DNA of 64,000 nucleotides from Rubellicoccus peritrichatus (GCF_033100135.1 NZ_CP136920.1:4273001-4337000); one strand, 5' to 3'; positions 19,469 through 27,862 are shown, counted from the stretch's first letter. Translations and numbers: made by a program. Notes: generated by a model from the letters alone, not told the origin.

Positions 19469-22400
19469 ATGAATATTTCAGCATTTTTCATCAATCGTCC
19501 ACGATTCGCGATCGTTGTTTCAATTGTCATCACGATCTTAGGTATACTGGCCTACCCAAGACTTCCAGTAGCGCAGTTTCCTGAAGTCGCTCCACCAACT
19601 GTGGTAGTGAGAGCTAGCTACCCCGGAGCAACACCCGAAACGATCGCGCAAACCGTCGCATCGCCCCTAGAGCAGGAAATAAATGGTGTCGAAGGAATGC
19701 TCTACATGTCTTCACAGGCAACGACCGATGGAGCCTTAGCGATAACGATTACATTCAAACTAGGCACCGACCTGGATAATGCACAGGTTCTAGTACAAAA
19801 TCGCGTTGCGATCGCTGAACCAAGGCTACCGGAAGAGGTGCAACGAATCGGTGTTACCGTCGCCAAAAGTTCGCCCGACCTGCTATTGGCGGTGCAGATG
19901 ATTTCGCCAGAAGAAACCTATGATAATCTTTACATCAGCAACTACGCGTTGACCCGAGTCCTGGAAGAACTGCGACGCATTGAAGGGGTTGGCGATATAC
20001 TTCTTCTGGGAGCGCGTGAATACTCAATGCGCGTGTGGCTGAACCCTGAGAAGCTATCATCCCTATCTTTGATTCCCGATGATGTCGTTGCTGCTCTGCG
20101 CGAACAAAACGTTCAGGTAGCTGCCGGCATTTTCGGCCAGAACCCCACTTCCAGGGGGAATGCATTTCAGTACAGCGTGAGCGCCTTAGGGCGACTGAAC
20201 GATGTGTCTCAGTTCGAAGATATCGTGGTCAAGACAGGCAACAATGGGCAAGTCGTTCGACTAAAGGATGTAGCGCGTGTAGAGCTTGGCGCTCAGGACT
20301 ATGGAGTCATAAGTTACGCAACCGAGCTTCCGGCGCTGACCATGCCCATCTTTCAGCGTCCAGGCTCCAACGCATTAGAAACGTCCGCCACCATTCGAGC
20401 CGTTATGGATGAACTCGCCAAGGATTTTCCAGATGACCTGGAGTATCGCATTAACTACAACCCAACGCAGTTCATTCAGCAGTCAATCGATGCGGTTCGC
20501 AATACGCTTTTCCAAGCAATTCTGTGCGTCATTTTAGTTATCATTCTATTCCTGCAGTCGTGGCGCGCGGCGATCATCCCTCTATTAGCGATACCAATCT
20601 CGCTGATTGGAACGTTCGCGGTAATGGCAATCCTTGGTTTTTCCATCAATAACCTGACGCTCTTCGGACTGGTTCTCGCCATCGGAATTGTGGTCGATGA
20701 TGCGATTGTCGTAGTTGAGAACATTCAACGGAATATTGATGAAGGAAAAGCACCCAAAGAAGCGGCGTTTCTTGCGATGAGAGAAGTTACTGGAGCTATT
20801 ATCGCAACCTCTCTTGTGATGATCGCGATCTTTATTCCCACCAGTTTTATACCTGGGATATCTGGACAGTTCTATTCTCAGTTTGCACTCACGATTGCCG
20901 GTTCCGTCATCATATCCACTTTTGTGTCGCTAAGCCTAAGCCCGGCACTCGGTGCAATCCTGCTTCGATCGTCAAATGCCCAAGCAGACTGGTTTTCAAA
21001 GATTTACATGTTTCTATTTGGATGGTTTTTCCGCGGCTTCAATTGGGTATTCGATCGAGTTATCCGAGGATACACAGGCATCGTTCGCAGAGTTGTCCGC
21101 CTTGGATTCGCCGCAATGATTGTATACTTGGGCCTTTTGGCCGCAACCTGGTTTGGTTTCTTTAAAACTCCAGTCGGCTTTATCCCAGAACAAGATCAAG
21201 GATATGCGATTGTCGTCGCACAACTCCCCGATGGAGCCTCACTCGAAAGAACTGATGAGCTAGTGCGCGAAATCGTCGATATCATCAAGGACATCAACGG
21301 TATTGAGGGTGCGGTGGCGTTCGCTGGTTTCAATGGTGCAACTTTCGCCAATAGTCCCAATTCCGCTGCGATATTCACACCATATGATTCGTTCGACAAA
21401 CGAATTAAAGCTGGACGAGACTCCAACACCATCATGGCAGAGATACGGCAGAAGCTATCTGGTATCCAAGAAGCAATGGTGTTTGTTATTCCTCCCCCTG
21501 CTGTTCGCGGCATCGGAAATGGCGGCGGTTTCAAGATGCAACTGCTTGATAAAGTTGGGTATGGTCCGCAGGTCCTGGAACAGACTGCCTGGCAAATTGC
21601 GATAGCGGCAAACCAAGAGCCATCAGTTTCACAGGCTTTCACAATTTATCGGTCATCCGTACCTCAGTTTCATGCTGAAGTAAATCGCACTAAAGCCAAG
21701 ATGCTCGATGTTCCCTTGGATCGTGTATTCAGCACAATGCAGATCTATTTAGGTTCACTGTTTGTCAACGATCTGAACCTGCTTGGTCGGACTTATCGGG
21801 TAACTGCTCAAGCGGATATACCTTATCGCGATGATCCCGAGGATTTGTATCGCCTCAAAACTCGAAGCAATAGTGGGGACATCGTTCCTCTTGCTTCGCT
21901 CGTTGAGTTAGAGCGTAGTGTGGGACCAGACCGTTACGTTCGCTACAACCTATATGGTTCTGCAGCAGTTCAGGGGGCGACAACATCTGGATTTTCTACA
22001 GGTGAATCGATAGCTACCATGGAACGACTAGCCGAAGAGATCCTACCGGCAGGCCTGGACTACGTATGGACGGAACTTGCCTACCAACAGCAGAACGCAG
22101 GTGGTGGCAGTTGGGTTTTTCCACTTGCCGTATTGTTTGTGTTTTTGGTCCTTGTCGCTCAATACGAGAACTGGTCCCTACCCTTAGCGATTATGTTGAT
22201 CGTCCCCCTTAGCCTAACGGGAGCAATTGGGTTCATTTTAGTGCGGGGATTCGACAACAATATTTTAACCCAGATCGGTTTCGTCGTCCTGATTGGATTA
22301 GCGGCCAAAAACGCCATTCTCATTGTCGAATTTGCGAAACAAAAAGAAGATGAGGGCATGGATCGCTTTGATGCTGCCATCGAAGCCTCCAAGCTGAGGC

Positions 22401-22621
22401 TTCGCCCCATCCTAATGACATCATTCTCTTTTGTCCTTGGTGTCGTTCCATTAGTCATTGCGAGTGGAGCAGGTGCTGAGATGCGCCAAGCACTCGGAAC
22501 TGCAGTTTTTGGAGGAATGCTTGGGGTCACTATTTTCGGAATATTTCTAACCCCTATCTTCTATGTCATAATCCGAAAGTTTTCGAGTGACCTGAAACAG
22601 AACAAAGGAACGCTCACCTGA
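19469..22621 (+). CDS. RND multidrug efflux transporter, inner membrane subunit (HAE1, AcrB-like)
   Basis: A full-length 1,050-residue hydrophobe/amphiphile efflux RND protein. The N-terminus is typical (MNISAFFINRPRFAIVVSIV, then YPRLPVAQFPEVAPP). Proton-relay residues are present: the Asp pair in GIVVDDAIVVVEN and the Lys in GLAAKNAILIVEFAKQ. Twelve transmembrane segments and two large periplasmic loops follow the AcrB layout. It forms an operon with the adaptor. Substrates cannot be told from sequence, but the flanking NemR-like regulators and the nearby peroxiredoxin/SDR operon suggest toxic electrophiles or aromatic compounds. Confidence 0.96.
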   Translation: MNISAFFINRPRFAIVVSIVITILGILAYPRLPVAQFPEVAPPTVVVRASYPGATPETIAQTVASPLEQEINGVEGMLYMSSQATTDGALAITITFKLGTDLDNAQVLVQNRVAIAEPRLPEEVQRIGVTVAKSSPDLLLAVQMISPEETYDNLYISNYALTRVLEELRRIEGVGDILLLGAREYSMRVWLNPEKLSSLSLIPDDVVAALREQNVQVAAGIFGQNPTSRGNAFQYSVSALGRLNDVSQFEDIVVKTGNNGQVVRLKDVARVELGAQDYGVISYATELPALTMPIFQRPGSNALETSATIRAVMDELAKDFPDDLEYRINYNPTQFIQQSIDAVRNTLFQAILCVILVIILFLQSWRAAIIPLLAIPISLIGTFAVMAILGFSINNLTLFGLVLAIGIVVDDAIVVVENIQRNIDEGKAPKEAAFLAMREVTGAIIATSLVMIAIFIPTSFIPGISGQFYSQFALTIAGSVIISTFVSLSLSPALGAILLRSSNAQADWFSKIYMFLFGWFFRGFNWVFDRVIRGYTGIVRRVVRLGFAAMIVYLGLLAATWFGFFKTPVGFIPEQDQGYAIVVAQLPDGASLERTDELVREIVDIIKDINGIEGAVAFAGFNGATFANSPNSAAIFTPYDSFDKRIKAGRDSNTIMAEIRQKLSGIQEAMVFVIPPPAVRGIGNGGGFKMQLLDKVGYGPQVLEQTAWQIAIAANQEPSVSQAFTIYRSSVPQFHAEVNRTKAKMLDVPLDRVFSTMQIYLGSLFVNDLNLLGRTYRVTAQADIPYRDDPEDLYRLKTRSNSGDIVPLASLVELERSVGPDRYVRYNLYGSAAVQGATTSGFSTGESIATMERLAEEILPAGLDYVWTELAYQQQNAGGGSWVFPLAVLFVFLVLVAQYENWSLPLAIMLIVPLSLTGAIGFILVRGFDNNILTQIGFVVLIGLAAKNAILIVEFAKQKEDEGMDRFDAAIEASKLRLRPILMTSFSFVLGVVPLVIASGAGAEMRQALGTAVFGGMLGVTIFGIFLTPIFYVIIRKFSSDLKQNKGTLT

Positions 22622-22797
22622 CACAAAATCCCCTAAGCGTACCCGCTTCAGCCATTAAGCGATGATGGGAACCCTCCACAAAGACAAGAGGTTAAAGCAG
22701 CGTTGTGAATCACATCTCACGGCAGAAATGCCCAGGTTAGTTCTCTAAATCTCACCCCTACATTTCTTTCTTGATAAAGGAAAAAAATGACATAGAT

Positions 22798-22813
22798 TAT
22801 ACCGATCGGTTTA
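22798..22813. promoter_or_regulatory. NemR-box-like TetR operator upstream of tetR copy 2
   Basis: TATACC-GATC-GGTTTA contains the perfect 10-bp palindrome ACCGATCGGT (22801-22810). It lies 54 bp before the chosen ATG of the second tetR gene, the right place for autoregulation. A TTGATA hexamer about 25 bp upstream could be the -35 element. Confidence 0.6.
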
Positions 22814-22866
22814 AACAAAGAATAACACCGCTAGGAAAATCTAAGAACATCAAGGAAGGAAAAACC

Positions 22867-23451
22867 ATGCCCTGGGAAAAATCATTTAACGTCGAACAAG
22901 CAATCGACAGTGCAAAGCTCCAATTTTGGAAAAACGGTTACAGCGATTCGCCTATGTCCGATCTTCTAAAGGTCACCGGATTGACTAAAGGCAGCTTCTA
23001 CAACGCTTTTGGAAGCAAAAGGAATCTCTTCATCAGAACTTTCAAGAAATACGATCGGGAATCTCAAGCATTTCTGCATCAATTGATTGCGATGGACTCC
23101 CCTAAGGAGGCCATAAGAACCTTCTTTGATGGGCTCGTCGAGACGACTATATACGATCAGGACAAGAAGGGATGCTTTACTGTAAACATGCTGATTTGCA
23201 TAAAATCCTACGACGAAGAGATTCAAAATCTCGTTAGAGGCTCAGTTTTAAGCGTTGAGACATTCTTGAAGCAAATGGTTGAACTTGGTCAGACTCGTGG
23301 AGAGATACCAGCAGATTTAGTCCCCGAGATGGCCGCAAAGTTTCTTGTAGGAGCAATGGTAAGTATTCGTGTCCTGGGACGGGGAACATACGATCCCAAG
23401 GAAGTTCGGGAACTTGCTGATCAGGCATTCAGTATCGTTCAAAAAGATTAA
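22867..23451 (+). CDS. TetR/AcrR-family repressor, NemR-like (copy 2)
   Basis: A 194-residue paralogue of the regulator at 17593, starting MPWEKSFNVEQAID and carrying the same helix-turn-helix (LTKGSFYNAFGSKRNLF) and the conserved GCFTVNMLICIKSYDEEI segment. I chose the ATG at 22867 because it aligns with the paralogue and follows AAGGAAGGA; the frame is open from 22771, but that extension spans the operator. Downstream sit an operator copy at 23497 and the peroxiredoxin / AhpD-like / SDR operon, so it probably controls itself and that operon, perhaps with cross-talk to copy 1. Confidence 0.9.
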   Translation: MPWEKSFNVEQAIDSAKLQFWKNGYSDSPMSDLLKVTGLTKGSFYNAFGSKRNLFIRTFKKYDRESQAFLHQLIAMDSPKEAIRTFFDGLVETTIYDQDKKGCFTVNMLICIKSYDEEIQNLVRGSVLSVETFLKQMVELGQTRGEIPADLVPEMAAKFLVGAMVSIRVLGRGTYDPKEVRELADQAFSIVQKD

Positions 23452-23496
23452 TTTTTTTGAAAAATTACTTGATTATTATTTTTTTTGAACCATGTT

Positions 23497-23512
23497 TAGA
23501 ACGATTGGTTTA
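23497..23512. promoter_or_regulatory. NemR-box-like TetR operator upstream of peroxiredoxin operon
   Basis: TAGAAC-GATT-GGTTTA matches TAGACC-N4-GGTCTA at most positions in both arms. It lies 37 bp before the chosen peroxiredoxin start and shares the GGTTTAAACAA extension with the site at 22798. The AAATTACTTGA sequence preceding it recurs before the 18224 site. Confidence 0.55.
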
Positions 23513-23548
23513 AACAATAGAAACAGTAAATTTAAAAAAAGAAAAACA

Positions 23549-24211
23549 ATGAAATTAAAAAATGAACTCAACGCCTTCAGAGCCGAATTTTCGAATAAGG
23601 TTGATGAAGAAACAGTATCTATAATCGATCGAGCTTCAGCGGAGCTGGAAGTAGATTTCCAATCACGGAACCCATCGGGTGTAGGAGACAAAGCCCCTGA
23701 TTTCACTCTTCCATCAGCAAACGGCGCATCCGTTAGCCTATCGGAAAAGTTACAAGAAGGACCTGTAATTATTACCTTCTACCGGGGAGACTGGTGCCCT
23801 TATTGCAATTTGGAGCTACGTGCCTATCAGCGAATCCTTCCTGAAATTAAAGAGGCAGGTGGTTCGTTGATTGCGATATCACCACAAACACCCGATTCTT
23901 CGCTCACAACTGCCGAAAAGAATAACCTGGAGTTTGATGTCCTTTCTGACGTCGGTTCAAAGGTCGCACAAGGCTTTGGTATTTCCTTTAAATTGCCGGA
24001 GTATCTACAAGAACTTTATAATAAACTCGGCGGCAGCCTTCCGGAGTATAACGGAACCAATGACTGGACCTTGCCAGTTCCTGCCACCTTCGTCGTTGAC
24101 CGTGAGTCTCGCATCGTTTTGGCCCATGTTGATACGGAATACCAAAACCGTTTGGAACCAAACGAAGCCTTAGTCGCAATTAACGCTATTAATAGCGTAA
24201 AATCAGTTTAG
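23549..24211 (+). CDS. Peroxiredoxin-like thiol peroxidase (AhpC/TSA family)
   Basis: A 220-residue AhpC/TSA-fold protein. The motif YRGDWCPYCNLELRAYQ gives a CxxC pair at the peroxidatic site, and P.TFVVD.ESRIVLAHVD is typical of the C-terminal strands. The preceding helical N-terminus (about 65 residues) is usual for this peroxiredoxin-like subgroup. Reduction of peroxides via a thiol cycle is the expected activity. The start ATG at 23549 (MKLKNELNAFRAEF) is preferred to a frame-open codon at 23492 that lies in front of the operator at 23497. First gene of a three-gene operon with an AhpD-like protein and an SDR. Confidence 0.88.
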   Translation: MKLKNELNAFRAEFSNKVDEETVSIIDRASAELEVDFQSRNPSGVGDKAPDFTLPSANGASVSLSEKLQEGPVIITFYRGDWCPYCNLELRAYQRILPEIKEAGGSLIAISPQTPDSSLTTAEKNNLEFDVLSDVGSKVAQGFGISFKLPEYLQELYNKLGGSLPEYNGTNDWTLPVPATFVVDRESRIVLAHVDTEYQNRLEPNEALVAINAINSVKSV

Positions 24212-24267
24212 GCAAGCAACGAGAAAAAAATTTAAACATTACTAAATAACTAAAACAGAGAAAACCA

Positions 24268-24831
24268 ATGATAGACTATAGAATACACACCGTTGAAACA
24301 GCACCTGAAGCTTCCAAGCCAATTTTGGAAACGGTCAAAAAGAACTTCGGTTTCGTACCGAACCTTATGGCAACCATGTCTGAGTCGCCCGTGCTGGTGG
24401 AAAGCTATCTGACGATGATGCGCTTGTTTGAAAAAGCCAAACTTAGCCCAACGGAACGCGAGATTATATTGATGACCAATAATCGTTTGAATGGCTGCAC
24501 CTATTGCATGGCTGCTCATTCTACGGTGGCTAAAATGGCCGGAGTCGATGCTGGCGTGATTGAAGCCTTACGCAGTGGCACGTCCATTGATGACCCCAAG
24601 CTCGAAGCCTTGCGCACATTCGCGGTTATCATTCATGAAACCCACGGAAGACCCACTGAACAACAAGTAGACGAGTTTCTTGCAGCGGGCTACACCAAGG
24701 AAACGATTCTGGAAGTGATTGTTGGGACAAGCCTGAAAGTGCTTTCCAACTATACCACTCCGATCACCGTGCCCGAACTCGACAAAGCTTTTGAGCCTAT
24801 GGCATGGAGCAAGGAAGGCGCTTCCGCTTAA
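24268..24831 (+). CDS. Carboxymuconolactone decarboxylase-family, AhpD-like peroxidase-related protein
   Basis: The 187-residue protein has the AhpD/CMD core: LSPTEREIILMTNNRLNGCT followed by YCMAAHS, giving the E...CxxC...H redox site near residues 60-80, and a second helical half. AhpD-type proteins act as thiol reductants or weak alkyl hydroperoxidases, which fits the peroxiredoxin encoded 56 bp upstream. It is cytoplasmic, with no signal peptide. The leader before its ATG resembles the leader before the SDR gene. Confidence 0.9.
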   Translation: MIDYRIHTVETAPEASKPILETVKKNFGFVPNLMATMSESPVLVESYLTMMRLFEKAKLSPTEREIILMTNNRLNGCTYCMAAHSTVAKMAGVDAGVIEALRSGTSIDDPKLEALRTFAVIIHETHGRPTEQQVDEFLAAGYTKETILEVIVGTSLKVLSNYTTPITVPELDKAFEPMAWSKEGASA

Positions 24832-24877
24832 ACACCAAAAACAATCTATAATTTAATAACTACAAAAAGAGAACACT

Positions 24878-25600
24878 ATGAAAATTGCAAACAGCACAAT
24901 TCTTGTTACAGGCGCTAATCGCGGCATCGGCCTAGCATTGGTCGAGAAAGCACTGGAAAAAGGAGCCGCAAAGGTCTATGCCACCTATCGCTCTGAAAGT
25001 AATCGTTCAACGCTTGAAGCACTTGGTGAACGGGTTGTTCCCATTCATCTTGATCTCAGCAACCAAGCGACGATTGCAGATCTTTCTCAGTCAGTGCCCT
25101 CGCTGGATATTCTCATCAATAACGCGGGGATTTTTACAGCCGCCGATGTGCTGGAGAATACTGGAGAACAACTACGTAACGACGTAGAGACCAACTTCTT
25201 CGGAACACTCTCGGTCACCAAAGCTGTGCTGCCTGCGCTCAAGAAGGCTGGTTCCGGCGCGATAGCGAATATTTCGAGTATCGCTGGTCTTGCCGCAATG
25301 CCAAGCTTTGGCGGGTATTCCGCTTCAAAAGCTGCGCTGCACTCATTGACGCAGTCTATTCGCGGGAAGTTGAAAGCTAACGGTATCTCTGTGCATGGAG
25401 CTTACCCCGGTCCGGTGGCAACGCGCATGACTGAAGGTATGCAAATGGATACAACGCCCGCTCCGGTCGTTGCTGATAATATTCTCACTAACATCGAAAA
25501 CGGTGTTGAGGAAATTTTCCCAGATGGGATGTCACAGCAAGTTGGGCCGCTCTTCTTCACCTCGCCTAAACAGTTGGAACAGAACTTTGCTGCATTTTAA
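24878..25600 (+). CDS. Short-chain dehydrogenase/reductase (SDR)
   Basis: The 240-residue classical SDR has the TGANRGIG cofactor loop at residues 12-19, DILINNAGIF, a catalytic Ser in ANISSIAG, and the YSASKAA Tyr/Lys pair, then an AYPGPVATRM loop. It would reduce or oxidise a carbonyl/alcohol with NAD(P)H; the YATYRSES segment after beta-2 leans toward NADPH. It is last in the peroxiredoxin operon, consistent with detoxifying reactive carbonyls. A 10-bp inverted repeat follows its stop codon directly. Confidence 0.92.
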   Translation: MKIANSTILVTGANRGIGLALVEKALEKGAAKVYATYRSESNRSTLEALGERVVPIHLDLSNQATIADLSQSVPSLDILINNAGIFTAADVLENTGEQLRNDVETNFFGTLSVTKAVLPALKKAGSGAIANISSIAGLAAMPSFGGYSASKAALHSLTQSIRGKLKANGISVHGAYPGPVATRMTEGMQMDTTPAPVVADNILTNIENGVEEIFPDGMSQQVGPLFFTSPKQLEQNFAAF

Positions 25601-25644
25601 TTCATAGGCTATGTAGCAAATCAAAGCACTAAAAAGCCTATGAA
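25601..25644 (+). terminator. Long inverted repeat after the SDR operon
   Basis: TTCATAGGCT (25601-25610) and AGCCTATGAA (25635-25644) are perfect 10-bp complements separated by 24 nt, starting just after the SDR stop codon. There is no T-run, so it may be a Rho-independent-like terminator variant, an mRNA 3' stabiliser or an operator. Confidence 0.4.
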
Positions 25645-25665
25645 CTAGCATAGGAGAAATTAAAA

Positions 25666-25827
25666 ATGAACTCACAGATAAAGCTTATCAATGCAAACCA
25701 CGGAAACTCGGCTGCCGACCAATCGGCAGTCGAGTTCAGCGTGGATGACAGTTTGCTCTCATACTACTGGCCATGTTATTGGCCTGATCAGATTGAAATT
25801 GATTGCGACTGCGCAGCGCTGCATTAA
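25666..25827 (+). CDS. Possible 53-residue protein of unknown function
   Basis: An ATG at 25666 preceded by TAGGAGAAATTAAAA (a good GGAG ribosome site) opens a 53-codon frame beginning MNSQIKLINANHG and ending IDCDCAALH. I do not recognise it. A strong hairpin (25705-25736) lies inside it. It may be a real small protein, the head of a decayed gene, or a leader peptide for the downstream cassette. Confidence 0.35.
   Translation: MNSQIKLINANHGNSAADQSAVEFSVDDSLLSYYWPCYWPDQIEIDCDCAALH
25705..25736 (+). repeat. Strong 14-bp stem, 4-nt loop hairpin
   Basis: AACTCGGCTGCCGA (25705-25718) and TCGGCAGTCGAGTT (25723-25736) pair over 14 bp with one G-T pair around a CCAA loop. No T-run follows. It sits within a possible small ORF, between the SDR operon and the metallopeptidase cassette. 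Terminator, attenuator and mobile-element scar are all possible. Confidence 0.6.
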
Positions 25828-25935
25828 CCTTCCCGGAGCAAATCTGCCTCTGGGAAAATTGCAGAATATGCCAGACTCGCTGCCACTACAATCTGGATCG
25901 CTCGCATAGCTAGTTGTATTCATCGATCGATAAAA

Positions 25936-26310
25936 ATGATTTTCCCGAACTTATTGGATCGCATTATGCCGTATGATCATGATGAATTCATAGTCATGAA
26001 AGAATACAAATTTGAGATACTCCCTAACGACGGTGCTGACATTTATCCTATTCTTGAAGCCCTAGAGGAATTTGAAATTGCTGAACAAACCAGTTTTGAT
26101 GGCAAACGCTTTCTTGAGGCGATTGTCGAATTCGCAGGGCAAAACTACACGAAATTTAAAGAGGCGATTATGGCATTGGCCCACGCTAACCGAATAAAGG
26201 AGATCGTTGTTCGGAAAGGTGAGAAAGAAGTTATTGTCAGATCAGTTAGGAAAGAAGAATTACAAACTGTAGAGGAATTTATATCAAAAGCCTTAGATAA
26301 TCTGGAATGA
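25936..26310 (+). CDS. Small alpha/beta protein paired with HExxH metallopeptidase (unknown function)
   Basis: The longest frame gives 124 residues; alternative ATGs at 25966 and 25996 (MKEYKFEILPNDG) are equally plausible, and the last removes a weak N-terminus. No named family is recognised. Predicted order by eye: strand (YKFEIL), helix (IYPILEALEEF), strand, long helical region (FLEAIVEFAGQNYTKFKEAI), two strands (IKEIVVRKGEKEVIVRSV) and a final helix. That layout resembles the effector-associated constant components (EACC1-type) found next to peptidase effectors in bacterial conflict islands; this is only a topological resemblance. Its stop overlaps the start of the next gene by 4 bp (ATGA), indicating translational coupling. 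Confidence 0.65.
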   Translation: MIFPNLLDRIMPYDHDEFIVMKEYKFEILPNDGADIYPILEALEEFEIAEQTSFDGKRFLEAIVEFAGQNYTKFKEAIMALAHANRIKEIVVRKGEKEVIVRSVRKEELQTVEEFISKALDNLE

Positions 26311-27413
26311 AGTCACTCATTCAATTGCTCAGAAAGCTAAAGGCCGATAACCCCGACTGTCATGTAGCTGGAGAATTTACAGATAGATTTGAACTATCGG
26401 AGTACGGTGTAAATTTCGATCTAACTTTTCATTCCATTTGGGATGCCCGATCAATACCAAGAGGATTACGCTCCAAAAAGACATGTGCGTTAATTAACAA
26501 TACCTATTTCTCTGCTATCGCCGATCATTTAGCACAGCACTCCATTCTGCGAGAGCGCGATGTTACTGGATTGGATCTGGACTGGGCAGCCACTCTTACG
26601 TTCAAAAAAGCAATTACAGAATGCATGTTTCGCTGGCATCCCTGCCGAACATCAATCGCTACTATGATCGAATACTTGATGGAATCAGAGTCGCTGAACC
26701 TTTGCATTTATGAAGAACTGATCAAGAGTCAGGAAGATGTATCTTTAATCACTCACATTAAGTCGACCGCAACCTACGTTGTTGCAGGACATGAATTGGC
26801 TCATTTTCTGTATAACCTGGAAGGTTTCAGAGAGAAATTTTTTCCTGATTTGGATTCAATTAAAATCCCATTCAATACGGACTCTGGCATCAAACTTCAT
26901 GAGGAAGTTTTCTGTGATACTTTCGGCTTAGTATATGTCGCCTTAGGGGCCGCACAAATGGGATTTACAGTAGATTCAGCAATTACTGTGGCAAAGCACA
27001 CTTTATATGGCGCTCTCATAACAATAGTATGCCAGGAGAGTGCGAAGAAATTCATCTTAGATAATGAAGATGGGAACTTTGAATTCACCGCCAATATTGA
27101 AGATAAGTTATCACAAATTGTGTTTCGTTTTCAGCATGCAAGTGAACGAGCAGAAGAACTGATTCGACTAGAATGGGAAGGCCCCGATCACACAGGTATA
27201 ACCCTACCGTTCGAATTTTCAGAAATTTCATTTAACCGCGCATTCGTAGCAGCCGCTGAGATGCCTTGTCGAGACATAGGAATCAGGAGGATTAGTGGAC
27301 TGATGGCAGACGCTTATGTGCTCGCTGGACCAGATTCATTTCGACACGTTGCCAACAACGCGCATCAATTCTCAAAAATCTCAGAAGATAGTTTTCGTGG
27401 CTTAAAAATGTAG
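26307..27413 (+). CDS. Putative zinc metallopeptidase with HExxH motif (unknown family)
   Basis: The 368-residue protein has no signal peptide or membrane segment. Its centre carries VVAGHELAHFLYN (H162-E163-x-x-H166) and, about 30 residues later, LHEEVFCDTFGLVY, where E199/E200 or D204 could be the third zinc ligand; this is the HExxH + E..D arrangement of gluzincin/M78-like peptidases. The first 150 and last 110 residues match nothing I recognise. Translationally coupled to the small upstream protein, and its 3' side faces tRNA-His. A toxin, defence effector or regulated protease role is inference from organisation. Confidence 0.7.
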   Translation: MKSLIQLLRKLKADNPDCHVAGEFTDRFELSEYGVNFDLTFHSIWDARSIPRGLRSKKTCALINNTYFSAIADHLAQHSILRERDVTGLDLDWAATLTFKKAITECMFRWHPCRTSIATMIEYLMESESLNLCIYEELIKSQEDVSLITHIKSTATYVVAGHELAHFLYNLEGFREKFFPDLDSIKIPFNTDSGIKLHEEVFCDTFGLVYVALGAAQMGFTVDSAITVAKHTLYGALITIVCQESAKKFILDNEDGNFEFTANIEDKLSQIVFRFQHASERAEELIRLEWEGPDHTGITLPFEFSEISFNRAFVAAAEMPCRDIGIRRISGLMADAYVLAGPDSFRHVANNAHQFSKISEDSFRGLKM

Positions 27414-27588
27414 TAGTTTTAAAAGCGTAGGGTTCGCACACCCAGGACACTACAGACTGTTGAATAAGCCATTTGCTCTCTCTGAGCATTCTGAGAGAAA
27501 TGGAAGTAATTTTCAGAATAAGCGTTCTTTATCCGCTCGATCAATTTACTCAGAATCGAACCGGAGAAAGTAAGGATTTTCCAAGCGG

Positions 27589-27622
27589 TTTCGTAAGTCT
27601 TTGCTCACAGCGACTTACGAAA
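27589..27622. repeat. Perfect 11-bp inverted repeat between metallopeptidase gene and tRNA-His
   Basis: TTTCGTAAGTC (27589-27599) pairs perfectly with GACTTACGAAA (27612-27622) around a 12-nt loop. On the minus strand it lies about 70 bp past the tRNA 3' end and may be a transcript end. The rest of 27414-27690 shows only a smaller imperfect hairpin (CTCTCTCTGAGCATTCTGAGAG near 27476) and no gene. Confidence 0.5.
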
Positions 27623-27691
27623 AACCCGAGAACTTCACCTCTCGATCCGGACTGTTGCCTAAAAGGACGCAGTTTCGGTATAAGAAATTTA

Positions 27692-27769
27692 TGGGGTGGC
27701 TAACCGGGTTCGAACCGGCGACCCCCGGTACCACAAACCGGTGCTCTAACCAACTGAGCTATAGCCACC
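27692..27769 (-). tRNA. tRNA-His (anticodon GTG)
   Basis: Read on the minus strand: acceptor GGTGGCTA pairing with TAGCCACC, including an encoded G-1 opposite C73, the histidine identity element; a D-arm with AGCTCAGTTGGTTAGAGC; an anticodon stem CCGGT/ACCGG with loop TTGTGGT (anticodon GTG); and a T-arm with GGTTCGAACC. The 3' CCA is encoded. Its 3' end points toward the metallopeptidase cassette, a common position for integrated islands, although no clear attachment repeat was found. Confidence 0.95.
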
Positions 27770-27862
27770 AAAAAAGGAAGAAAGGAAGAAAGGCTATCGC
27801 ATGGAGCTTGTCAACACCCTGTTTAAGCAATCATCAAAAATTGCTGAGCAGGTCACTGCAAA

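Noticed and set aside
27414-27770. tRNA-His as an integrase attachment site
   Set aside because: No integrase gene and no convincing direct repeat of the tRNA 3' end were found; GAATCGAACCGG near 27553 is too short.
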